NCBI GenBank assembly: GCA_937873395.1 | Contig: CALMYH010000107.1 | Span: 1 to 64,000, forward strand | Direction: 5' to 3' | Length of the DNA stretch: 64,000 bases | Source: an uncultured Burkholderiales bacterium | GTDB taxonomy: Bacteria > Pseudomonadota > Gammaproteobacteria > Burkholderiales > Burkholderiaceae_C | Shown: one piece after another, positions 1 to 9,109 of the stretch | How positions within the stretch are numbered: position 1 is the first letter of the stretch | Layout of the letters: each line of letters begins with the position of its first letter | Notes under the pieces: model-generated | Databases searched by the model: none | The model's input: the letters and a program-made list of their open reading frames with translations, nothing else | Told to the model about the DNA's origin: nothing | Made by a program: the position numbers and the translations under genes

Positions 1-47
1 CCCATGCCGGCGATGTGCAGTTCGACTTGCGGATTGGCCATGTTCAT
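1..47 (-). CDS. ppiB: Peptidyl-prolyl cis-trans isomerase, cyclophilin type (5' fragment)
   Basis: Only the first 15 codons lie in the window; the gene continues off the left edge. The start MNMANPQVELHIAG resembles the N-terminus of cytoplasmic PpiB-type cyclophilins of Burkholderiales, which begin MANPxVELHI. The ATG at 47 overlaps the TGA of the upstream cyclophilin (ATGA), so the two are probably translationally coupled; a second ATG at 41 is possible. There is no signal peptide in what is visible, fitting a cytoplasmic partner of the exported cyclophilin next door. Identity rests on a short fragment plus position. Confidence 0.6.
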   Translation of the reverse strand, partial: MNMANPQVELHIAGM

Positions 48-649
48 TTCTCCAGGGTGGCTTTGAGGATGGTGACGGGTGTGGTCGGCACGTTCTGGTG
101 TCCGCCGCGGTTGCCGACGGGCACCTTGCGGATGGCGTCGACGGTTTCCATGCCGCCGACCACCTTGCCGAACACGGCATAACCGTGGCCGTCGGGGCGG
201 GGCGCGTTCAGACCGTCGTTGTTGACCACGTTGATGAAGAACTGGGCCGTGGCCGAGTTCGGGTTGGGGGTTCGGGCCATGGCGATGGTGCCACGGTCGT
301 TCTTCAGGCCGTTCTGGGCCTCCAGCGGAATGGGGCCCCGGGTGGCTTTCTGCGTCATGTCGGCCGTGAAGCCGCCACCCTGGATCATGAAGCCGTCGAT
401 GACGCGGTGAAACACGGTGCCGTCGTAGTGTTTGTCCTGCACGTATTGCAGGAAGTTCTCGACCGTCCTGGGGGCCTTGTCGGGATAGAGCTCCAGCACG
501 ATGTCGCCGGCCGAGGTGTTCAGGCGTACCTTGGGATTGGCGGCCTGTGCGGCAACGTCCGCCGAGGGCCAGCCCAGGGTCAGGGCCAGGGCAGCCGTCA
601 TCAGAGGCAGTTTCAGGCGGGCCAGTCGGGCCTTGCGGGTGATGTTCAT
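44..649 (-). CDS. ppiA: Exported cyclophilin-type peptidyl-prolyl cis-trans isomerase
   Basis: 201-aa protein that should catalyse cis-trans isomerisation of X-Pro bonds during folding of exported proteins. Residues 1-35 form a signal peptide (basic start, hydrophobic core LMTAALALTLG, cleavage near AAQA). The rest is a single cyclophilin domain with the hallmark FHRVIDGFMIQGGG at about 80-93 and QFFIN at 136-140; the active-site Arg is R82. The ATG at 649 was chosen because it overlaps the TGA of the L,D-transpeptidase gene (ATGA), although the frame stays open further upstream. The stop in turn overlaps the next cyclophilin. A periplasmic role in an envelope operon is inferred from the signal peptide and neighbours. 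Confidence 0.9.
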   Translation of the reverse strand: MNITRKARLARLKLPLMTAALALTLGWPSADVAAQAANPKVRLNTSAGDIVLELYPDKAPRTVENFLQYVQDKHYDGTVFHRVIDGFMIQGGGFTADMTQKATRGPIPLEAQNGLKNDRGTIAMARTPNPNSATAQFFINVVNNDGLNAPRPDGHGYAVFGKVVGGMETVDAIRKVPVGNRGGHQNVPTTPVTILKATLEK

Positions 650-2118
650 CAGGCGTTTCCTTCGTGAAAGATCTTCCAGCCGTCCTGCTCCAGGATCCAG
701 TACTGGCGGCGGGTGACGCCGCGCGAACTGCCCCTGGGCACTTCGCCGAATGTCACCACCATGGTGTTGTCGGCGTCCTGCCAGTTGAGGATGGACAGGT
801 CCTTGAGCTCGAGATCGCGGGCGCCGCGTGCGAGCAGGTCTCGCTCGGCCCGTGCCCACCAGTCGGTGAGGTCGCGACCCTGAGCCCGGAAGCGCGAGGA
901 GTAGAACTCGCGCAGGCGTTCGGTGTCGGCCTCGCTGCGTGCGATCCGCCAGGACTCGAGCGCGGACTCGAAGCTGGCCCGACGGGTGCTCAGGGCATCG
1001 GCAGACACCCATTGCAGCGCTTCGGCAATCACCACCGGCGTGGTGCGAATCTGCACCGTGCGCAGCAGGCGCTCCAGGTCGGGGTTGGAGAGCACGACAC
1101 AACCGTCGGAAGCCAGTGGCGCCCGTACAAACTGCTCACTCGGCGTACCGTGCAGCCAGATGCCGCTGCCGGTCTTGCCGCGCTGAAGGTCGAGCGGGTT
1201 CGGGTAGTTGATGGGCAGGGCTCCGGCGCCATAGAGGTCGGGCAGCCGACGCGGGTCGAGGTTGCTGGTGATGTAGTAGACGCCCAGGGGAGTGCGCCTG
1301 TCGCCCTCGACCTCCTTGTCGATGCCGGACAGGCCCACCGAGATGTAGAAGTCTCCGAGCAGCCGCATGCGGGGTGTGCCCGTGCCGTCCAGGTTGCCCT
1401 GGTTCTCGAACAGGTAGAGCCGGGAACGGGACGCGTCGACCGCAATGGCGTGTCGGGACTGGGGTGCCAGCGCCAGGAACTGGGCCGGGATGCTGCCTTC
1501 CGGTGGCCGTTCGGTCAGCGCCCTCAGGCGCCGGCGCGACTCCTCGCGCAGCGCATCAAGCTGTTCCATCGCCGCTGCGGCCTTGGTATCGGGGACATCA
1601 CCGAGACGGCTGACGGGACGCACCTGGAGGCTGAGCAGGTCTCCCAGCACCAGCTGGGCCAGCTGGTAGTTCGGGTGCTGAGCCACCAGCTGTTCGGCCA
1701 GACGCAGCGCCTGCCGGTGTTCGCCGCGGCCAATGTGCTGGTAGATGTCGATGAGCCGGGCTTCGGCCGCTCCCATAAGCGGGGTCAGTTCGTCGATATG
1801 GTCACCGGTGAGGCGGTGCAACTGCAGGCCGGCCCGGTCGATGACGGAGGCCTGCTGGGCGGCCGGATCGGTCCGCGCGATGGCGCTTTCGATCAGCGAA
1901 GGCAGGCCGCTCACCATGGCCCTGGTTTCGAGGGCCGAAGAGCGAGGGCTGCCGTCCAGCAGCCCGGACTGCCAGACCAGCAGGCCGGCGAGCACGGCCA
2001 CCAGACCAGCCAGCGGCCACCAGTGCCGGCGATCATGCCCCGCGGCCGACGACAGGGCGGTCGGCATCGACGCGGACAGGGTGGCGTGACCTTTTTGCGA
2101 GTGACGCCCGGCAGCCAT
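649..2118 (-). CDS. Membrane-anchored L,D-transpeptidase (YkuD) with C-terminal NTF2-like domain
   Basis: 489 aa. One N-terminal membrane anchor (about 33-50) is followed by a helical region, a YkuD catalytic domain (about 222-365) and a C-terminal domain (about 380-489) that looks like an NTF2/SnoaL-like fold ending in YWILEQDGWKIFHEG. The catalytic signature is complete: H323 in WLHGTPS and S337-D-G-C340 in the HxxxGx(n)SxGC motif, so C340 is the predicted nucleophile. The family cross-links peptidoglycan stem peptides or attaches proteins to them; which of these applies here cannot be read from sequence. ATG 2118 overlaps the TGA of the TPR gene and its own TGA overlaps ppiA, giving a tightly coupled operon. 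Confidence 0.85.
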   Translation of the reverse strand: MAAGRHSQKGHATLSASMPTALSSAAGHDRRHWWPLAGLVAVLAGLLVWQSGLLDGSPRSSALETRAMVSGLPSLIESAIARTDPAAQQASVIDRAGLQLHRLTGDHIDELTPLMGAAEARLIDIYQHIGRGEHRQALRLAEQLVAQHPNYQLAQLVLGDLLSLQVRPVSRLGDVPDTKAAAAMEQLDALREESRRRLRALTERPPEGSIPAQFLALAPQSRHAIAVDASRSRLYLFENQGNLDGTGTPRMRLLGDFYISVGLSGIDKEVEGDRRTPLGVYYITSNLDPRRLPDLYGAGALPINYPNPLDLQRGKTGSGIWLHGTPSEQFVRAPLASDGCVVLSNPDLERLLRTVQIRTTPVVIAEALQWVSADALSTRRASFESALESWRIARSEADTERLREFYSSRFRAQGRDLTDWWARAERDLLARGARDLELKDLSILNWQDADNTMVVTFGEVPRGSSRGVTRRQYWILEQDGWKIFHEGNA

Positions 2119-3161
2119 CAGGATCCTGTGGTCTCTCGGACGATCAGCCAGCGGTCGCCGCTGCGCACCAGCTCAAGCGTCTTGCGGCTGGTCACATTGA
2201 TTGTGTCGGAGGTATAGGCCTGGCGAAAGCGGGCGGTGGCCCGGTCGCCGTCGATCGACACCGTCAGGTCGCTCACATCGACGTTGATGCGCTGGCGGGG
2301 GACGATGCGGGCACGCCGGTCGGCCTCCCAGGCGGTGCGCGACTGCCCGCCCTGGGGGGTGAAACCGGGTGCGTAGGCCGCCAGGTAGTCCCCCATGTTG
2401 CGTGCCGACCAGGCCCTGGCCCAGGCGTCGATGGAGGCTTCGACGGCCGCCACGCCGGCCGCTGGTGTTGCCGCCGGCGCCGGGGCAGGCGCGGGTGCCG
2501 GGGTTGCGGCTGGTGCAGGGGCTGCAGCCACCGGCCGGCTTGGTGCCGGTGCCGCGGCCACCTGGCTTGCGGCGGCTGCGCCGCGACCGTCGGCCGCGAA
2601 CAGGTTTCGGATCAGGCTGAGCTTGGGAGCCACGCCGGTGTTGGTTCCGTCCAGTTGCAAGGCTTTGCTGTAGGCCTGACTGGCCAGCTTGGCATAGACG
2701 TCGCCCAGGTTCTCGTGGGCGGTGGCATAACTGGGGTTGGTCCGGATGGCCATCTCCAGGGCCACGCGTGCCTTGTCGAACTGGCTCTGGCTGGCGTAGA
2801 GCACCGCCAGGTTGTTGTAGGGCTCGGGGAGCTCGGGGAAATCTTCGGTGAGCTTGAGGAAGGTGGCGATGGCGTCGCTGGTGCGGCCGCTCTCGGTCTG
2901 GATCACGCCCCGGAGAAACCGCATCTGCGGATCGCGCGGCCGGCTGCTGAGGTACTGATCGGCCTTGGCCAGCGCCTCGGCGAGCTGACCGGAGCGCACC
3001 AGGCGGTTGACCTCGGCATAGTCGTCGGCCTGCGCCTGCAGCGACGACACGCCCAGCGCGGCGCTGACCGCCACCGCCAGGGCCAGACGCCGCCAGTGAC
3101 CGCCGCGCACGCCCCCATCGGTGGCGCTTCGTGCGGGGGTGTGGTACTCGCAGTGGGACAT
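2118..3161 (-). CDS. Exported TPR-repeat protein with Ala/Pro linker and C-terminal NTF2-like domain
   Basis: 347 aa from the ATG at 3161, which is preceded by a GAGG ribosome-binding sequence. Residues about 22-45 form a signal peptide (cleavage near LQAQA). TPR-type helical pairs cover about 46-175 (PYNNLAVLYASQ, AHENLGDVYAKLA). An Ala/Pro-rich low-complexity linker lies at about 190-235, then a domain (about 236-347) with the NTF2-like pattern AWARAWSARNMGDYLAAYAPGF and a C-terminal DRWLIVRE strand. The same kind of C-terminal domain occurs in the L,D-transpeptidase encoded next. TPRs mediate protein contacts, so this may be a periplasmic partner or scaffold for the transpeptidase. First gene of the minus-strand unit, divergent from cysS. 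Confidence 0.75.
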   Translation of the reverse strand: MSHCEYHTPARSATDGGVRGGHWRRLALAVAVSAALGVSSLQAQADDYAEVNRLVRSGQLAEALAKADQYLSSRPRDPQMRFLRGVIQTESGRTSDAIATFLKLTEDFPELPEPYNNLAVLYASQSQFDKARVALEMAIRTNPSYATAHENLGDVYAKLASQAYSKALQLDGTNTGVAPKLSLIRNLFAADGRGAAAASQVAAAPAPSRPVAAAPAPAATPAPAPAPAPAATPAAGVAAVEASIDAWARAWSARNMGDYLAAYAPGFTPQGGQSRTAWEADRRARIVPRQRINVDVSDLTVSIDGDRATARFRQAYTSDTINVTSRKTLELVRSGDRWLIVRETTGS

Positions 3162-3249
3162 GGGACCTCGGGAAACGGACGGGGTGGCTGCAAAGGCCGG
3201 CACACCGGGCCGTGTCCGGGTCAGCGCCCAACCTGGGTGATGCTGCTCC

Positions 3250-3280
3250 CTGACCTGGCCGTCGGCCGGCTGGCTATACT
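3250..3280 (+). promoter_or_regulatory. Candidate sigma-70 promoter for cysS
   Basis: A clean -10 hexamer TATACT (3275-3280) lies 105 bp before the cysS ATG, with CTGACC (3250-3255) about 19 bp upstream as a weak -35. The region is also the divergent promoter space for the TPR operon. Based on consensus resemblance only. Confidence 0.4.
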
Positions 3281-3385
3281 GGCGCATTGTATCTGAGGGG
3301 TCACCAGCCTTGCCATGGCTGCGCCGTGGCAACGGACCCGGTTCCATCGCCTGAACCCTGGTCTGCCGGCCCCGGTCTTTCCATC

Positions 3386-4771
3386 ATGCCGCTTTCCATC
3401 TACAACTCCCTGAGCCGCCGTCTGGAGGCCTTTGCGCCGATCGAGCCCGGTCATGTGCGCATGTACGTCTGCGGCATGACGGTGTATGACCTGTGCCACC
3501 TGGGTCACGCACGCTCCATGCTGGCCTTCGACGTGGTGCAGCGCTGGCTCAAGGCCAGTGGCTACCGTGTGACCTATGTCCGCAACGTGACGGACATCGA
3601 CGACAAGATCATTGCCCGCGCCGTGAAGAACGGCGAGACCATCACCTCGCTGACCAACCGCATGATCGAGGCCCTGCATCAGGACGCCGATGCCCTGGCG
3701 ATCGAGCGCCCGACCTTCGAGCCGCGTGCCACCGAGTACGTGCCGCAGATGCTGGACATCGTGCGCCGGCTGGAAGACAAGGGCCTGGCCTACCGCAGCC
3801 CCAACGGGGACGTCAACTACGCGGTGCGCAGGTTCCCCGGTTACGGCAAGCTCTCGGGCAAGTCGCTCGACGACCTGCGGGCCGGTGAACGGGTCGCGGT
3901 GGACGACGGCAAGCAGGACCCGCTGGATTTTGTGCTCTGGAAGGCCGCCAAGGCCGACGAACCCACCGAGGCGAAATGGGACAGCCCCTACGGCACCGGC
4001 CGGCCCGGCTGGCACATCGAGTGCTCGGCCATGAGCTGCCAGATGCTGGGCGAGAGTTTCGACATCCACGGCGGCGGGGCGGATCTGCAGTTTCCGCACC
4101 ACGAGAACGAGATCGCCCAGAGCGAGGGCGCCACCGGCCAGCCGCTGGCCCGCTTCTGGATGCACAACGGTTTCGTGCGGGTGGACAACGAAAAGATGTC
4201 CAAGAGCCTGGGCAACTTCTTCACCATCCGCGAGGTGCTGCAGAAGTACGACGCCGAAACCGTGCGATTCTTTGTGCTGCGCGCCCACTACCGCAGTGCC
4301 CTGAACTACAGCGACGCCCATCTGGACGACGCGCGTGCCGCGCTCAAGCGCCTGTACACCGCGCTGTCCACTGTGCAGGCCGAGACACCGGAGACCATCG
4401 ACTGGTCGCACCCGATGGCGGCCCGTTTCAAGGCCGCCATGGACGAGGACTTCGGCACGCCCGAGGCGGTGTCGGTGCTGTTCGAGCTGGCCAGCGAGGT
4501 CAACCGCACGCGCGATCCGGCCCTGGCGGGGCTGCTGCGGTCGCTGGGTGGCGTGCTCGGTTTGCTGCAACAAGACCCCCAGGCCTACTTGCGGGCCGGC
4601 GGCGCCACCGACGGGCTGGACGAAGCCTCGATTGCCGCCCTCATCGCCGCCCGCGCCGCAGCCAAGGCAGCGAAGAACTATGCCGAGGCCGATCGCATCC
4701 GCGAGGACCTGCTGACCCAGGGCGTCGTGCTCAAGGACAGCCCAAGCGGCACCTCCTGGGAGCGTGCCTGA
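3386..4771 (+). CDS. cysS: Cysteinyl-tRNA synthetase
   Basis: 461-aa class Ia synthetase that charges tRNA-Cys in the cytoplasm. The HIGH-type motif is HLGH at 38-41 and the KMSKS loop is exact at 270-274. C29 in YVCGMTVYD and the later GWHIECSAM and [10 protein letters not shown] segments supply the zinc-binding residues that select cysteine. Length fits the family (about 460 aa). The frame stays open upstream, but MPLSIYNSL at 3386 is the family N-terminus. The TGA stop overlaps the ATG of the downstream glycosylase (TGATG). The cognate tRNA-Cys gene is also in this window, at 45525. Confidence 0.97.
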   Translation: MPLSIYNSLSRRLEAFAPIEPGHVRMYVCGMTVYDLCHLGHARSMLAFDVVQRWLKASGYRVTYVRNVTDIDDKIIARAVKNGETITSLTNRMIEALHQDADALAIERPTFEPRATEYVPQMLDIVRRLEDKGLAYRSPNGDVNYAVRRFPGYGKLSGKSLDDLRAGERVAVDDGKQDPLDFVLWKAAKADEPTEAKWDSPYGTGRPGWHIECSAMSCQMLGESFDIHGGGADLQFPHHENEIAQSEGATGQPLARFWMHNGFVRVDNEKMSKSLGNFFTIREVLQKYDAETVRFFVLRAHYRSALNYSDAHLDDARAALKRLYTALSTVQAETPETIDWSHPMAARFKAAMDEDFGTPEAVSVLFELASEVNRTRDPALAGLLRSLGGVLGLLQQDPQAYLRAGGATDGLDEASIAALIAARAAAKAAKNYAEADRIREDLLTQGVVLKDSPSGTSWERA

Positions 4772-5421
4772 TGGCGACCGCCAACCTGCCCGACTTCGGT
4801 CAGGATGCGCCCGCCTACTGGGGTGATGCCTGCCGGCACCTGATGAAACGCGACCGGGTGATGAAAAAGCTCATTCCCCAGCATGCCGGCGCCAGCCTGC
4901 AGTCGCGGGGCGATGCCTTCGTCACGCTGGCGCGCAGCATCGTGGGCCAGCAGATTTCGGTGAAGGCCGCGCAGTCGGTCTGGGACCGGTTCGAGCAATT
5001 GCCGCGCCAACTCACGCCGGCCCAGGTGCTCAAGCTCAAGGTGGACGACATGCGGGCGGCAGGCCTGTCGGCGCGCAAGGTCGAGTACCTGGTGGATCTG
5101 GCGCTGCACTTTGCCAACGGGCAGGTGCAGGCCGAGCGTTGGGTCGACATGGAAGACGAAGCCATCATTGCCGAGCTGGTGGGCATCCGGGGCATCGGCC
5201 GATGGACGGCCGAGATGTTCCTGATTTTTCACCTGAAAAGACCCAATGTCCTGCCTCTGGACGATATTGGGCTTCAAAATGGCATCAGTCGCTGCTATTT
5301 TTCGGGAGAGCCGGTGAGTCGCAGCGAGATGAGAGAGGTCGCCACCGGCTGGGCCCCTTTCTGCAGCGTCGCAACTTGGTATATTTGGCGCTCGCTGGAT
5401 CCGGTCCCTGTCGCCTACTGA
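4771..5421 (+). CDS. alkA: DNA-3-methyladenine glycosylase II family protein (AlkA-like, HhH-GPD)
   Basis: 216-aa HhH-GPD glycosylase, predicted to excise alkylated purines as the first step of base-excision repair. The helix-hairpin-helix is LVGIRGIGRWTAEM and the catalytic aspartate is in LPLDDIGLQ (D165, equivalent to the second Asp of LPDD in E. coli AlkA). It is shorter than E. coli AlkA because the N-terminal beta domain is missing, as in many bacterial DNA-3-methyladenine glycosylase 2 proteins. The ATG overlaps the cysS stop, so translation is coupled. The last 200 bp are visibly less GC-rich than the surroundings, though the encoded C-terminus (GEPVSR, TWYIWRSLDP) looks normal. Exact lesion specificity is unknown. 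Confidence 0.88.
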   Translation: MATANLPDFGQDAPAYWGDACRHLMKRDRVMKKLIPQHAGASLQSRGDAFVTLARSIVGQQISVKAAQSVWDRFEQLPRQLTPAQVLKLKVDDMRAAGLSARKVEYLVDLALHFANGQVQAERWVDMEDEAIIAELVGIRGIGRWTAEMFLIFHLKRPNVLPLDDIGLQNGISRCYFSGEPVSRSEMREVATGWAPFCSVATWYIWRSLDPVPVAY

Positions 5422-5532
5422 GTGCACCGTTCCCCGGACCCGCGCGCAGTCGCATCCGCCCCTGACCGGCGCCCTGTTCCGGCCGGAGATGCCATGACCG
5501 GGGTCTGCCCCGGCAACCACAGGAGTCACAGA

Positions 5533-6519
5533 TTGGCCAAGAAGAACTTCCTCGATTTCGAACAGCCGATCGCCGAGCTCGAGAGCAAGATCGACGAACT
5601 GCGATATGTGCAGACCGAGTCCGCCGTCGACATCTCGGCCGAAATCGAACAGCTGTCCCACAAGAGCCAGCAACTCACCAAGGACATCTACAGCAGCCTC
5701 TCGCCCTGGCAGATCACCAAGATTGCCCGCCACACCGACCGGCCCTACACGCTGGACTATGTGCGCGACATCTTCACCCACTTCCAGGAGCTGCACGGTG
5801 ACCGCCATTTTTCCGATGACCTGAGCATCGTGGGTGGCCTGGCCCGCTTCAACGGCCAGCCCTGCATGGTCATCGGACACCAGAAGGGGCGCGACACCAA
5901 GGAGCGGGGCCTGCGCAACTTCGGGATGACCAAGCCCGAGGGCTACCGCAAGGCCTTGCGTCTGATGAAGCTGGCCGAGAAATTCAAGCTGCCGGTCTTC
6001 ACTTTTGTCGACACCCCCGGCGCCTATCCGGGCATCGACGCCGAGGAGCGGGGCCAGTCCGAGGCCATCGGGCGAAACATTTTCGAGATGGCGCAGCTGG
6101 AAGTGCCCATCATCTCCACCATCATCGGCGAGGGTGGCTCCGGTGGTGCCCTGGCGATTGCGGTGGCCGATCAGGTGCTGATGCTGCAGTATTCGGTCTA
6201 CTCGGTGATCAGCCCGGAAGGCTGTGCTTCCATCCTCTGGAAAACCAGCGACCGGGCCAGCGAAGCGGCCGAGGCCCTGGGCATCACCGCCCACCGCCTC
6301 AAGGCCCTGGGCCTGGTGGACAAGATCGTCAACGAGCCCGTGGGGGGAGCGCATCGCGACCACAAGCAGATGGCCGCCTTCCTCAAGCGCGCCCTGGGCG
6401 ACGCCTGGCGCCAGGTAGCGGACCTGAAGGTCAAGGAACTGCTGGAGCGCCGCCATGCCCGACTCAACAGCTACGGGCGTTTCACCGACACCAAGGCCGA
6501 GCACCGCGACAAGCGCTGA
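5533..6519 (+). CDS. accA: Acetyl-CoA carboxylase carboxyltransferase subunit alpha
   Basis: 328 aa from a TTG start at 5533. AGGAG sits at 5521-5525 with 7 nt spacing, and the protein then begins [17 protein letters not shown] as in the family, so the unusual start is well supported. AccA and AccD form the carboxyltransferase that moves CO2 from carboxybiotin to acetyl-CoA, giving malonyl-CoA for fatty-acid synthesis. Crotonase-type carboxyltransferase features are visible: DTPGAYPG, the [15 protein letters not shown] oxyanion segment and [11 protein letters not shown]. It lies 111 bp after the glycosylase gene and overlaps or abuts tilS. accD is not in the window. Confidence 0.95.
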   Translation: MAKKNFLDFEQPIAELESKIDELRYVQTESAVDISAEIEQLSHKSQQLTKDIYSSLSPWQITKIARHTDRPYTLDYVRDIFTHFQELHGDRHFSDDLSIVGGLARFNGQPCMVIGHQKGRDTKERGLRNFGMTKPEGYRKALRLMKLAEKFKLPVFTFVDTPGAYPGIDAEERGQSEAIGRNIFEMAQLEVPIISTIIGEGGSGGALAIAVADQVLMLQYSVYSVISPEGCASILWKTSDRASEAAEALGITAHRLKALGLVDKIVNEPVGGAHRDHKQMAAFLKRALGDAWRQVADLKVKELLERRHARLNSYGRFTDTKAEHRDKR

Positions 6520-7501
6520 GGCGCGGGTGCGGGATACCGCTGCGGACTGCGACGCGGCGCTGGCCGGGTGGCTGGCGGGCAGCGGGATCGGGATGCCGGC
6601 GCAAGCCCCGCTGGCCGTGGCCCTCAGTGGCGGAGCCGATTCCACGGCCTTGCTGCTGGCGGCCGCGCGCCGCTGGCCCGGCGGGGTGGTGGCCTTGCAT
6701 GTCCACCACGGTCTGCAGGCCGCCGCCAACGATTTTGAAGTGCAGGTGCAGGCACTGACCGGTGCTCTGGGGCTGCCCCTGCACATCGAGCGCCTGGCAC
6801 TGGTGCTCCGGAGTGGCGACAGTCCGGAGGAGGTGGCGCGGCAGGGACGTTACCGGGCTCTGGCCCGGATGGCCATGGGAGCCGGAGCGGCCGCGGTGCT
6901 GCTGGGGCACCAGGCCGACGATCAGGCCGAGACGGTGATGCTGGCCTTGGGACGGGGTGCGGGTTTGCCCGGGCTGGCGGCCATGGCGCCGAGGTTCTTG
7001 CGCCATGGCGTCTGCTTCGGCCGGCCCTTGCTGGGTCTGCGGGGCGATGCCCTGCGCCGGTGGCTGCGCCAGCAGGGGGTCGAATTCATCGAAGACCCGA
7101 GCAACGCCGATCCGGGCCTGACGCGCAACCGGATCCGGCAGGAGCTCATGCCGGCCTGGGAGCGTTGCTTCCCCGCCTTCCGTGACACGGTGGCCCGCAG
7201 CGCCAGGCATGTGGCCCAGGCCCAGGTCTTGCTGGAGGAGCTCGCCCGCATGGACCTGCTGCTGACCGGCAATCCGCCCGCAATTGCTGCCCTTCAGTCG
7301 CTTTCCCGCGAGCGGCAGGCCAACGCCTTGCGCAGCTGGATCGGCGCCCTGGCGGGCCGGGGGCCCAGCACCGCCCAACTGGAGACCTTGCTGGACCTGC
7401 TGGAACGCTGTCGCACCCGGGGGCACCGCATCCATCTCAAGGTGGCCGACGGCTGGGTCGAGCGGGAAGGCGGGCATTTGCGCTGGACCCCGCCGGTATA
7501 A
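6455..7501 (+). CDS. tilS: tRNA(Ile)-lysidine synthase
   Basis: 348 aa if read from ATG 6455. The PP-loop ATP-binding motif SGGADST is at about 58-64, followed by the family segments [21 protein letters not shown] and [17 protein letters not shown]. The enzyme attaches lysine to C34 of tRNA-Ile(CAU), so it is expected to be essential. ATG 6455 overlaps accA by 65 bp; a GTG at 6527 just after the accA stop, with GAGG at 6518-6521, gives a 324-aa alternative that still contains the whole domain. The shorter form would avoid the large overlap; homologue alignment would settle it. Confidence 0.92.
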   Translation: MPDSTATGVSPTPRPSTATSAEARVRDTAADCDAALAGWLAGSGIGMPAQAPLAVALSGGADSTALLLAAARRWPGGVVALHVHHGLQAAANDFEVQVQALTGALGLPLHIERLALVLRSGDSPEEVARQGRYRALARMAMGAGAAAVLLGHQADDQAETVMLALGRGAGLPGLAAMAPRFLRHGVCFGRPLLGLRGDALRRWLRQQGVEFIEDPSNADPGLTRNRIRQELMPAWERCFPAFRDTVARSARHVAQAQVLLEELARMDLLLTGNPPAIAALQSLSRERQANALRSWIGALAGRGPSTAQLETLLDLLERCRTRGHRIHLKVADGWVEREGGHLRWTPPV

Positions 7502-7502
7502 T
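7497..7502 (+). promoter_or_regulatory. Consensus -10 element upstream of lysC
   Basis: A perfect TATAAT that overlaps the TAA stop codon of tilS. No good -35 lies 16-18 bp upstream (TTGCGC at 7478 is only 13 bp away), so strength is uncertain. If used, lysC would carry a leader of about 165 nt. Confidence 0.45.
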
Positions 7503-7675
7503 CAAAGGCTTTGCCTGAGCCAGGATCCGGACCCGGTGGTCCTTGGCGCTCGTGTGGAGACTGTCCCGCAAGGGCATCAACCCGTTGGCCACCACCCCTG
7601 GCCCGCACACCCGAAGAGGCAGTCGCAGGCCCCGCGGCCTGTGGGAACCGTTGTCCAACTTACCCCGGCATCCCG

Positions 7676-8956
7676 ATGGCTCTGATAGTTCACAAGTACG
7701 GCGGCACCTCGATGGGGTCGACCGAGCGCATCCGCAACGTGGCCCGGCGCGTGGCCAAATGGCACAAGGCTGGCCGCCAGATGGTGGTGGTGCCCAGTGC
7801 CATGAGCGGCGAAACCAACCGCCTGCTCGGCCTGGCCAAGGAGCTGGCGCCCGAGAGGCCGGGCACGGCCTATGGCCGCGAGCTCGACATGCTGGCCGCC
7901 ACCGGCGAGCAGGCCTCGTCGGCGCTGCTGGCCATTGCCCTGCAGGCCGAAGGCCTGGAAGCGGTCAGCTACGCCGGCTGGCAGGTGCCCATCCGCACCA
8001 ACGACGCCTACACCAAGGCCCGCATCGAGTCGATTGACGACGCCCGCGTGCGCGCCGATCTGGACGCCGGCAAGGTGGTCATCATCACCGGCTTCCAGGG
8101 CATCGACGATGGCGGCAACATCACCACGCTGGGCCGGGGTGGCTCGGACACCTCGGCGGTGGCCGTGGCCGCTGCCCTGAAGGCCGACGAGTGCCTGATC
8201 TACACCGATGTCGATGGTGTCTACACCACCGACCCGCGCGTGGTGCCCGAGGCGCGCCGCCTGCAGCGGGTGAGCTTCGAGGAAATGCTGGAGATGGCCA
8301 GCATGGGCTCCAAGGTGCTGCAGATCCGCTCGGTGGAGTTCGCCGGCAAGTACCGCGTGCCGCTGCGTGTGCTCTCGAGCTTCACCCCCTGGGACATCGA
8401 CCTGAACGAGGAAGCCGCCTCCGGCACCCTGATCACTTTTGAGGAAGACGAAGATATGGAAAAAGCTGTCGTTTCCGGCATTGCCTTCAACCGCGATGAA
8501 GCCAAGGTGTCCGTGCTGGGTGTGCCCGACAAGCCGGGCATTGCCTACCAGATCCTGGGCGCGGTGGCCGAGGCCAACGTCGAGGTGGACGTGATCATCC
8601 AGAACCTGTCCAAGGACGGCAAGACCGATTTTTCGTTCACCGTGCACCGCAACGACTTCCAGAAGACGCTGGACCTGCTCAAGGGCCAGGTGCTGCCGGC
8701 CCTGGGTGCGGCCGACGTGGTGGGGGACAACCGCATCTGCAAGGTGTCCATTGTCGGCATCGGCATGCGCAGCCACGTCGGTGTGGCCAGCCGCATGTTC
8801 AAGTGCCTGAGCGAGGAGGGCATCAACATCCAGATGATCTCCACCTCGGAAATCAAGACCTCGGTGGTGATCGACGAGAAGTACATGGAGCTGGCCGTGC
8901 GCGCCCTGCACCGCGAGTTCGACCTGGACCAGACCACCGATACCATCTCGCGCTGA
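7676..8956 (+). CDS. lysC: Aspartate kinase
   Basis: 426-aa monofunctional aspartokinase, first step of the lysine, threonine and methionine pathways. The kinase domain starts with VHKYGGTSMG (6-15) and contains GRGGSDTSAVA and YTDVDGVYTTDPR. Two C-terminal ACT domains (about 265-426) carry allosteric feedback; the segments ISTSEIKTSVVI and LGVPDKPGIA are typical. ATG 7676 matches the family start MALIVHKYGG although the frame is open upstream. An in-frame ATG at codon 261 (8456), shortly after a GAGGAAG stretch, could start a separate ACT-only beta subunit as known for class II aspartokinases. A tRNA-Ser gene follows. Confidence 0.96.
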   Translation: MALIVHKYGGTSMGSTERIRNVARRVAKWHKAGRQMVVVPSAMSGETNRLLGLAKELAPERPGTAYGRELDMLAATGEQASSALLAIALQAEGLEAVSYAGWQVPIRTNDAYTKARIESIDDARVRADLDAGKVVIITGFQGIDDGGNITTLGRGGSDTSAVAVAAALKADECLIYTDVDGVYTTDPRVVPEARRLQRVSFEEMLEMASMGSKVLQIRSVEFAGKYRVPLRVLSSFTPWDIDLNEEAASGTLITFEEDEDMEKAVVSGIAFNRDEAKVSVLGVPDKPGIAYQILGAVAEANVEVDVIIQNLSKDGKTDFSFTVHRNDFQKTLDLLKGQVLPALGAADVVGDNRICKVSIVGIGMRSHVGVASRMFKCLSEEGINIQMISTSEIKTSVVIDEKYMELAVRALHREFDLDQTTDTISR

Positions 8957-9010
8957 TCGGCTGCCTGCCCGGTGAGGGCGGGCATGGTTTGAGGCATAAT
9001 ACGCCGTTCC

Positions 9011-9103
9011 GGAGCGATGACCGAGTGGCCGAAGGTGCTCCCCTGCTAAGGGAGTATGGGGTGTAGAGCCTCATCGAGGGTTCGAATCCCTCTCGCTCCG
9101 CCA
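9011..9103 (+). tRNA. tRNA-Ser(GCU)
   Basis: 93-nt gene including an encoded CCA. The acceptor stem GGAGCGA pairs with TCGCTCC. The anticodon arm is CTCCC-CTGCTAA-GGGAG, giving anticodon GCT for AGC/AGU. A long variable arm follows, and the T-loop is GTTCGAATC. A -10-like CATAAT lies at 8995-9000. A strong terminator follows directly. Confidence 0.97.
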
Positions 9104-9109
9104 GACCGA

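Noticed and set aside
2440..2590. Ala/Pro repeat in the TPR gene as a tandem DNA repeat or mobile element
   Set aside because: The repeats are degenerate codons for a flexible Ala/Pro linker inside one protein, common in exported proteins.
7502..7675. Lysine riboswitch ahead of lysC
   Set aside because: The conserved core and junction sequences of lysine riboswitches are not recognisable, and the leader is somewhat short for that RNA.
8963..8983. Terminator after lysC
   Set aside because: A GC-rich hairpin (GCCTGCCC / GGGCGGGC with one wobble pair) is present but no T tract follows, so termination there is doubtful.
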